A DNA stretch of 7,962 nt from an uncultured Pseudomonadales bacterium (GTDB lineage: Bacteria; Pseudomonadota; Gammaproteobacteria; Pseudomonadales; Cellvibrionaceae), in contig CALIUX010000142.1 in NCBI GenBank assembly GCA_938048505.1, forward strand, positions 1 through 7,962, given 5' to 3'. This document shows positions 4,431 through 7,962 of this stretch, piece by piece; the first letter of the stretch is position 1, and every line of letters starts with the position of its first letter. A program made the position numbers and the translations under genes. Under the pieces are notes generated by a model. That model ran no database searches, was not told the DNA's origin, and was given only the letters and a program-made list of their open reading frames with translations.

Positions 4431-5777
4431 TTGAACCATCAAGAAACTCACCCCACTCCTTCGAAGACACATGGCAAAACATGCATTATTATCGGTGCGA
4501 GCCATGCAGGCGTAAATGCGGCTTTTGCCTTAAGAAAGGAAGGCTGGCAAGGTGACATTGTTTTATTTGACGGAGATGAAAGCTTACCTTATCACCGCCC
4601 TCCTCTTTCAAAGGGCGATCTAAGTGCTGTATCCAATGGCACACCTCTCAAGCCAGAAAAAAGCTACACTGATGATGGAATTACTTTGCGCTTGGGTGAA
4701 ATGATAAAAAGCATTGACCGCAATGCGCGTACAGTCACGCCGCAAGAAAGCGAGCCCCTTCATTACGACAAATTAGTTCTGGCAGTGGGTGCGAGCCCCA
4801 TTATCCCACCTATCAAAGGGTTAAATCCCTCAGAGGTAAATCCAGAAACCTCACAGCTTACAAAAGCAGTTTTTACTTTACGCACAATCAATGACGTTAA
4901 GCGAATTAAGCAACGACTGGGGTCAGCCGAAAACAAAAAAGTCGTTGTCATTGGCGGGGGTTATATCGGCTTAGAAGTTGCAGCATCATTAAATAAAATG
5001 CTCGCCAATGTAACGGTGTTAGAACGCGAGGAGCGCATACTTGCCAGAGTGACAACACCAACCTTATCAAGCTTTTTTACAGATCTTCATACACGGCATG
5101 GCGTCAATATTGACGTCCAAAAAAGCGTTATAGCAATTGAAGAAAACAATTCTACCGAACCACCCAATATAGAGAACAGTGCTCTGACTGTTATTTGCGA
5201 TGATGGCACTCGCTATGGAGCTGATATCATAATAGTAGGTGTCGGAGTTCGTGTTAATACTGCCTTGGCAGAGTCAGCCGGTATCACTATTGAAGACATG
5301 CCCATTGAAAAGGGTATTCCCGTTGATCACACAGCAAAAACAACTGATGAGCATATTTATGCGATTGGGGACTGCACTTACCATCACAACCCAACATATG
5401 ATCGCTTCATACGGCTTGAATCCGTACAAAATGCTGTAGACCAAGCCAAGACAGCTGCCTCAGCTATTTGCGGCAAAGCTCCTCACTACAACACCATACC
5501 GTGGTTCTGGTCGGACCAGTATGATGTTAAATTGCAAATTGTAGGGCTTTTTGAAGGGTACGATGACATTATCGTAAGAAAGGAAACTGATAAAGAGCAA
5601 GCCTTTTCGGTTTGGTACTTTAAAGGTGAAAAGCTGCTGGCCGTAGAAGCTGTTAACTTTGCCAAAGCTTATGTTATGGGCAGCAAGCTTATTAAAGACC
5701 CAAGCAAACAAATCAATAAAGCTAACTTGAGCAATCCAAATAGTGAATTTAAACCTGCATCAATTTTAATGCAATAA
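4431..5777 (+). CDS. FAD-dependent, NADH-type ferredoxin reductase
   Basis: This flavoprotein (448 aa) oxidises NADH and reduces the [2Fe-2S] ferredoxin, completing the class I P450 chain. The order is that of putidaredoxin/BphA4-type reductases. The FAD Rossmann motif is IIGASHAG (20-27), with Ser-His replacing the more common residues of GxGxxG. PYHRPPLSK (53-61) is the family's flavin-side motif. The second dinucleotide fold has GGGYIG (175-180), with Glu198 closing the strand, favouring NADH. The second FAD motif is IYAIGDC (309-315). A Trp-rich PWFWSDQYD (357-365) begins the C-terminal domain. The length exceeds the usual 400-415 residues: there is a leader of about 15 residues, apparent insertions around 128-147 and 236-250, and a longer tail of about 20 residues. 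The start is TTG with a good Shine-Dalgarno. It is the last gene before a strong terminator. Confidence 0.94.
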   Translation: MNHQETHPTPSKTHGKTCIIIGASHAGVNAAFALRKEGWQGDIVLFDGDESLPYHRPPLSKGDLSAVSNGTPLKPEKSYTDDGITLRLGEMIKSIDRNARTVTPQESEPLHYDKLVLAVGASPIIPPIKGLNPSEVNPETSQLTKAVFTLRTINDVKRIKQRLGSAENKKVVVIGGGYIGLEVAASLNKMLANVTVLEREERILARVTTPTLSSFFTDLHTRHGVNIDVQKSVIAIEENNSTEPPNIENSALTVICDDGTRYGADIIIVGVGVRVNTALAESAGITIEDMPIEKGIPVDHTAKTTDEHIYAIGDCTYHHNPTYDRFIRLESVQNAVDQAKTAASAICGKAPHYNTIPWFWSDQYDVKLQIVGLFEGYDDIIVRKETDKEQAFSVWYFKGEKLLAVEAVNFAKAYVMGSKLIKDPSKQINKANLSNPNSEFKPASILMQ

Positions 5778-5969
5778 TTCATGCATGCTGTAAACCATAC
5801 AAATACCCTGCTCTGAAATACGCTTAGCGCTAGAGACCGAACTCATAGCAATTATCGAATTGGTCTTCAAGCTCATCGAGCACAAAGAATCCAATCAAAG
5901 CAGAACAGATAATGCCACTTTATTAGACAACTTTGTAATTGATTTGATTTTTCTATTCAAACATAAAGT

Positions 5970-6010
5970 AAAAAAGCCGAAAAACATATTAAATATTTTT
6001 CGGCTTTTTT
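5970..6010. terminator. Bidirectional rho-independent terminator
   Basis: A perfect 15-bp inverted repeat: A6-GCCG-A5 (5970-5984) pairs with T5-CGGC-T6 (5996-6010) around an 11-nt loop (5985-5995). The GC core with flanking A and T tracts works in both directions. It sits between the reductase stop (5777) and the convergent FHA gene stop (6061), ending both transcripts and marking the right edge of the P450 locus. The spacer 5778-5969 contains no credible gene. Confidence 0.9.
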
Positions 6011-6060
6011 ATGCGTTTAATGCCTCGTCTAATGACCAACGCCATTAAAATTGGCAGTTT

Positions 6061-6957
6061 TTATTTTAGCAGTAACCAAACCAAGCTTGCGACCACCACA
6101 ACTACCGTAATAGCTCCCAAGCCTAAAGCAAAATTACCCATTGCATCGCCACTACCACGACTTTCTTTTGAGGAGCTTGATTTAGGCCTGACCGTCGCTG
6201 CGCGGCGAGATGCTGGCGGCATATCACGTGGCGTAACGGCTTGACTAACCTGTGTGATATCTAATGCTGGGCGCAAAGTGGTCACATCTTCGCTATCCAT
6301 AACACTTTCAACTCGAAAGCGTAACGTATCAAAGCCAACTTCATCACCGTGCTTAAGCTCGATCATTTGTACTTTTTTACCGTTTACAAACGTCCCATTA
6401 GAGGAGTTTAAATCCTCGATTTTCAGTTTGTTGCCATCATAGGTAAAACGCGCATGCTTACGCGATAGATGCGAGGCTGGAACGCAAATGTCGGAATCTT
6501 TAGAGCGGCCTAAAACCGCCTCAGACTCAATAGGAAAAGGGTCACCACTGACCAAAGTCGTATTCAGTGGCCTTAAAAACCAATGAACCTCTGTATCGAG
6601 AGGCGCTTGCGTTGGCTGGCGAAGTGCCGTGCTGGAACCGGCAGCCTCATCAACCAGTGCTCGCGCTTCGCTTTTAGGGTCTGTCACATGGAGTTTAGCC
6701 GTACCCAACGTGATTTCATCACCCGCTTTCAGCTCTTCTTCCTGACGGATCTCTATGCCATTGACACGTGTGCTTGACGCCATATCCATGCGTACGAGCC
6801 GTACAAGCTCTCCATCAACAATGATCCTGGCATGCTCAGGGGCAACATGGTCCTGTGAGAGCACATGATCATTATCAAGGCTCGCTCCAAAAGTATATGA
6901 CGATGCCACTAACCAAAAGGGGGGCTTAGTCTCATCGGCAAAACGCAACTGCAACAT
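6061..6957 (-). CDS. Double-FHA-domain protein with C-terminal membrane anchor
   Basis: This is a probable phosphothreonine-reading signalling adaptor of 298 residues. The second FHA domain (about 146-215) is canonical: GRSKDSD at 150-156, SRKHA at 165-169, NSSNGTFVNG at 184-193. The first (about 18-90) is degenerate: FGAS (23-26) replaces the GR motif, APEHA (39-43) replaces SxxHA, and only STRVNG (62-67) is well kept, so it may not bind phosphopeptide. A Ser/Arg-rich linker (about 243-270) leads to a single hydrophobic helix at about 275-297, ending three residues before the stop, which suggests a tail-anchored cytoplasmic protein. I choose the ATG at 6957 (MLQLRF) rather than the longer frame from 7038, because the extra 27 residues precede the first FHA strand and look unrelated. 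An AGGA lies about 11 nt upstream, rather far. It diverges from a PP2C phosphatase, a typical Ser/Thr phosphosignalling pair; such pairs are also found in type VI secretion loci. Confidence 0.88.
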   Translation of the reverse strand: MLQLRFADETKPPFWLVASSYTFGASLDNDHVLSQDHVAPEHARIIVDGELVRLVRMDMASSTRVNGIEIRQEEELKAGDEITLGTAKLHVTDPKSEARALVDEAAGSSTALRQPTQAPLDTEVHWFLRPLNTTLVSGDPFPIESEAVLGRSKDSDICVPASHLSRKHARFTYDGNKLKIEDLNSSNGTFVNGKKVQMIELKHGDEVGFDTLRFRVESVMDSEDVTTLRPALDITQVSQAVTPRDMPPASRRAATVRPKSSSSKESRGSGDAMGNFALGLGAITVVVVVASLVWLLLK

Positions 6958-7094
6958 GATAGACAGTGTCCTCGGTAAAAACCATTCCAAAAGTGCGACT
7001 TTATACCAAACACTCATCAATACAACTAGCCGTATCACATTCTTTTAATTTTCACCTGACATAACAGGCTTTATCGTTTAGGCTGCGTGGACTA

Positions 7095-7277
7095 TTAGAT
7101 TTTTTTGATGGCAGTCATCTGGATTTCTTGAAATTGGCAAGCATATCGCCCTTTTCTCTGTTCATATGGCATGAATGTGTCGTGGCCAGCCGCCTGAACC
7201 AAAGCTATAATGCCACAAACTATAATGATCACAGATCTTAGCCAAACATACATTTTACGAGACAAGGAAGCTACCAC
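7095..7277 (-). CDS. Doubtful small open frame, possible 60-residue exported peptide
   Basis: GTG-initiated frame on the minus strand. A purine-rich GGGAAGAGG, 8 nt upstream, lies within what is the start of the phosphatase gene, and would be a good ribosome site. Residues 9-29 (basic start, then SVIIIVCGIIALVQA) look like a signal peptide or membrane segment, with a possible AxA-type cleavage site near VQAAG, and the tail is short, charged and has one Cys. Against it: the start is only 5 nt from the divergent phosphatase start, so its promoter would have to lie inside that gene, and it covers the likely phosphatase promoter. No family recognised. More likely chance than real. Confidence 0.25.
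   Translation of the reverse strand: MVASLSRKMYVWLRSVIIIVCGIIALVQAAGHDTFMPYEQRKGRYACQFQEIQMTAIKKI
7183..7211 (+). promoter_or_regulatory. Candidate sigma70 promoter for the phosphatase
   Basis: TGGCCA (7183-7188, 4 of 6 to the -35 consensus), a 17-bp spacer, then a perfect TATAAT (7206-7211). Transcription would begin near 7218, about 65 nt before the phosphatase ATG. A second perfect TATAAT at 7221-7226 lacks a good -35. Confidence 0.45.
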
Positions 7278-7282
7278 TTAGC

Positions 7283-7962
7283 ATGCCTCTTCCCTACTAC
7301 AGTGCAAAAACCGACACCGGCCTAGTACGAAATAATAACGAAGATACACTGCTTGTGAATCCCACGTTAAAGCTATGGGCTGTTGCCGATGGTATGGGCG
7401 GTCATGCGAGCGGAGAAATCGCCAGTGAGATTGCACGTTCTTCAATCGAGACATCCATTGCTGATGGTATTAGTCTATCTGAAGCCGTTCGATTAGCACA
7501 TCATGCCATTTTAGATGAATCCACCGCTCAACCGCAGTATCGCGGCATGGGATCTACCTTGGTAGCCGTTCAATCAAGTGGCAGCCAGTATCAAATAGCC
7601 TGGGTTGGTGACAGTCGAGCTTACCTTTGGGGCGTCAATAGCCTCGGTCGAGAGCTCACACAGCTCACCACAGATCACTCTTACGTACAAATGCTTTACC
7701 AAGCAGGTGCGATTACCGCTAAAGAGATGACCACTCACCCTGAACGAAACATCATTACACAGTGCTTAGGGTCAACAGAACTGAGTAACGTTACTGTCGA
7801 CACTATTGATCGTGAGTGGCAAAAGGATGACTGGCTTTTACTCTGTAGCGACGGTCTAACCGATGCCGTGAGCGACCAGACAATCTGTGACATCTTAAAT
7901 ACACATAGTGATATTGATGGAGCAGTCAATGCACTAGTGCAAGCAGCGTTAGATGGTGGCGG
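7283..7962 (+). CDS. PP2C-family protein Ser/Thr phosphatase, C-terminus beyond window
   Basis: This metal-dependent phosphatase removes phosphate from Ser/Thr and typically opposes a Hanks-type kinase. It runs off the right edge after 226 full codons. Motifs in order: RNNNED at 16-21 (Arg16, Asp21), DGMGGH at 36-41 (metal Asp36), GST at 90-92, VGDSRAY at 108-114, DHS at 131-133, RNIITQCLG at 155-163 and CSDGLTD at 188-194 (metal Asp190). The last visible residues, DGGG, immediately precede where the final D-N-x-T metal motif is expected, so only a short C-terminus is missing. No membrane segment is seen; the layout is the compact PrpC/Stp type. The ATG at 7283 is the natural start by family alignment; a purine-rich AAGGAAG at 7264-7270 is rather distant. 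It diverges from the FHA adaptor; a Ser/Thr kinase further right would be expected but cannot be seen. Confidence 0.93.
   Translation, partial: MPLPYYSAKTDTGLVRNNNEDTLLVNPTLKLWAVADGMGGHASGEIASEIARSSIETSIADGISLSEAVRLAHHAILDESTAQPQYRGMGSTLVAVQSSGSQYQIAWVGDSRAYLWGVNSLGRELTQLTTDHSYVQMLYQAGAITAKEMTTHPERNIITQCLGSTELSNVTVDTIDREWQKDDWLLLCSDGLTDAVSDQTICDILNTHSDIDGAVNALVQAALDGG

Larger units (their letters stand above)
6958..7282. other. Divergent gap between the FHA gene and the phosphatase
   Basis: These 325 nt must hold the promoters of both genes. A candidate plus-strand promoter (7183-7211), a second TATAAT at 7221-7226 and one doubtful minus-strand small open frame (7095-7277) are listed separately. 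No tRNA or conserved RNA element is recognised. Confidence 0.6.

Noticed and set aside
421..5777. CYP153-type alkane hydroxylase operon
   Set aside because: Gene order (AraC, P450, ferredoxin, reductase, ADH) would fit, but the P450 I-helix and heme loop (AGGRDT, FGFGQHNCLG) and overall sequence look closer to CYP101-like soluble P450s; I do not recognise CYP153 signatures, and the ADH is a zinc type rather than the GMC flavoprotein AlkJ type common in those clusters.
5860..6048. Plus-strand 62-residue frame after the reductase
   Set aside because: Runs straight through the perfect terminator hairpin at 5970-6010 and has no recognisable domain or ribosome site.
6958..7038. 27-residue N-terminal extension of the FHA protein
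   Set aside because: Precedes the first FHA strand with unrelated hydrophobic sequence; MLQLRF at 6957 matches a usual FHA N-terminus.
1..7962. CRISPR array, insertion sequence, tRNA or integrase attachment site
   Set aside because: Looked for regular repeat-spacer units, transposase or integrase motifs, terminal inverted repeats and cloverleaf patterns; none seen.

Overview
The window looks like chromosomal DNA from a moderately AT-rich gram-negative bacterium. A marine, polysaccharide-degrading gammaproteobacterium is my best guess. This rests on codon and base composition judged by eye, a class I P450 system beside an AraC regulator, and the FHA/PP2C signalling pair. It is an inference, because no rRNA or other taxonomic marker is present.

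Layout: (1) Positions 1-1530 are on the minus strand. They hold the 5' end of an alpha/beta-hydrolase (esterase-like) gene cut by the window edge and, upstream of it, a complete zinc-dependent medium-chain alcohol dehydrogenase. (2) An AraC-family regulator diverges from the dehydrogenase at 1614. (3) A plus-strand gene set follows: a soluble cytochrome P450 (2716-3873), a putidaredoxin-type [2Fe-2S] ferredoxin (4049-4357) and an FAD/NADH ferredoxin reductase (TTG start, 4431-5777). (4) A perfect 15-bp-stem bidirectional terminator (5970-6010) closes this block. (5) Beyond it lies an unrelated signalling locus: a tail-anchored double-FHA protein (minus) and a divergent PP2C-type phosphatase running off the right edge.

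How the genes fit together: P450, ferredoxin and reductase form a complete three-component class I monooxygenase, in which NADH electrons pass through FAD and [2Fe-2S] to the heme. The Zn alcohol dehydrogenase and AraC activator beside it make the set resemble the camphor (camDCAB) arrangement. It resembles even more closely the P450/ferredoxin/reductase/ADH sets that marine algal-polysaccharide degraders use for oxidative O-demethylation of 6-O-methyl-D-galactose from porphyran and agar (CYP236A type). That second assignment is the most interesting hypothesis here, but the sequence alone cannot prove the substrate. Several short direct repeats in the regulatory gaps are candidate regulator sites.

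Start sites were revised from the longest open frames where a Shine-Dalgarno sequence or family length argued for it (dehydrogenase 1530, P450 2716, FHA protein 6957).
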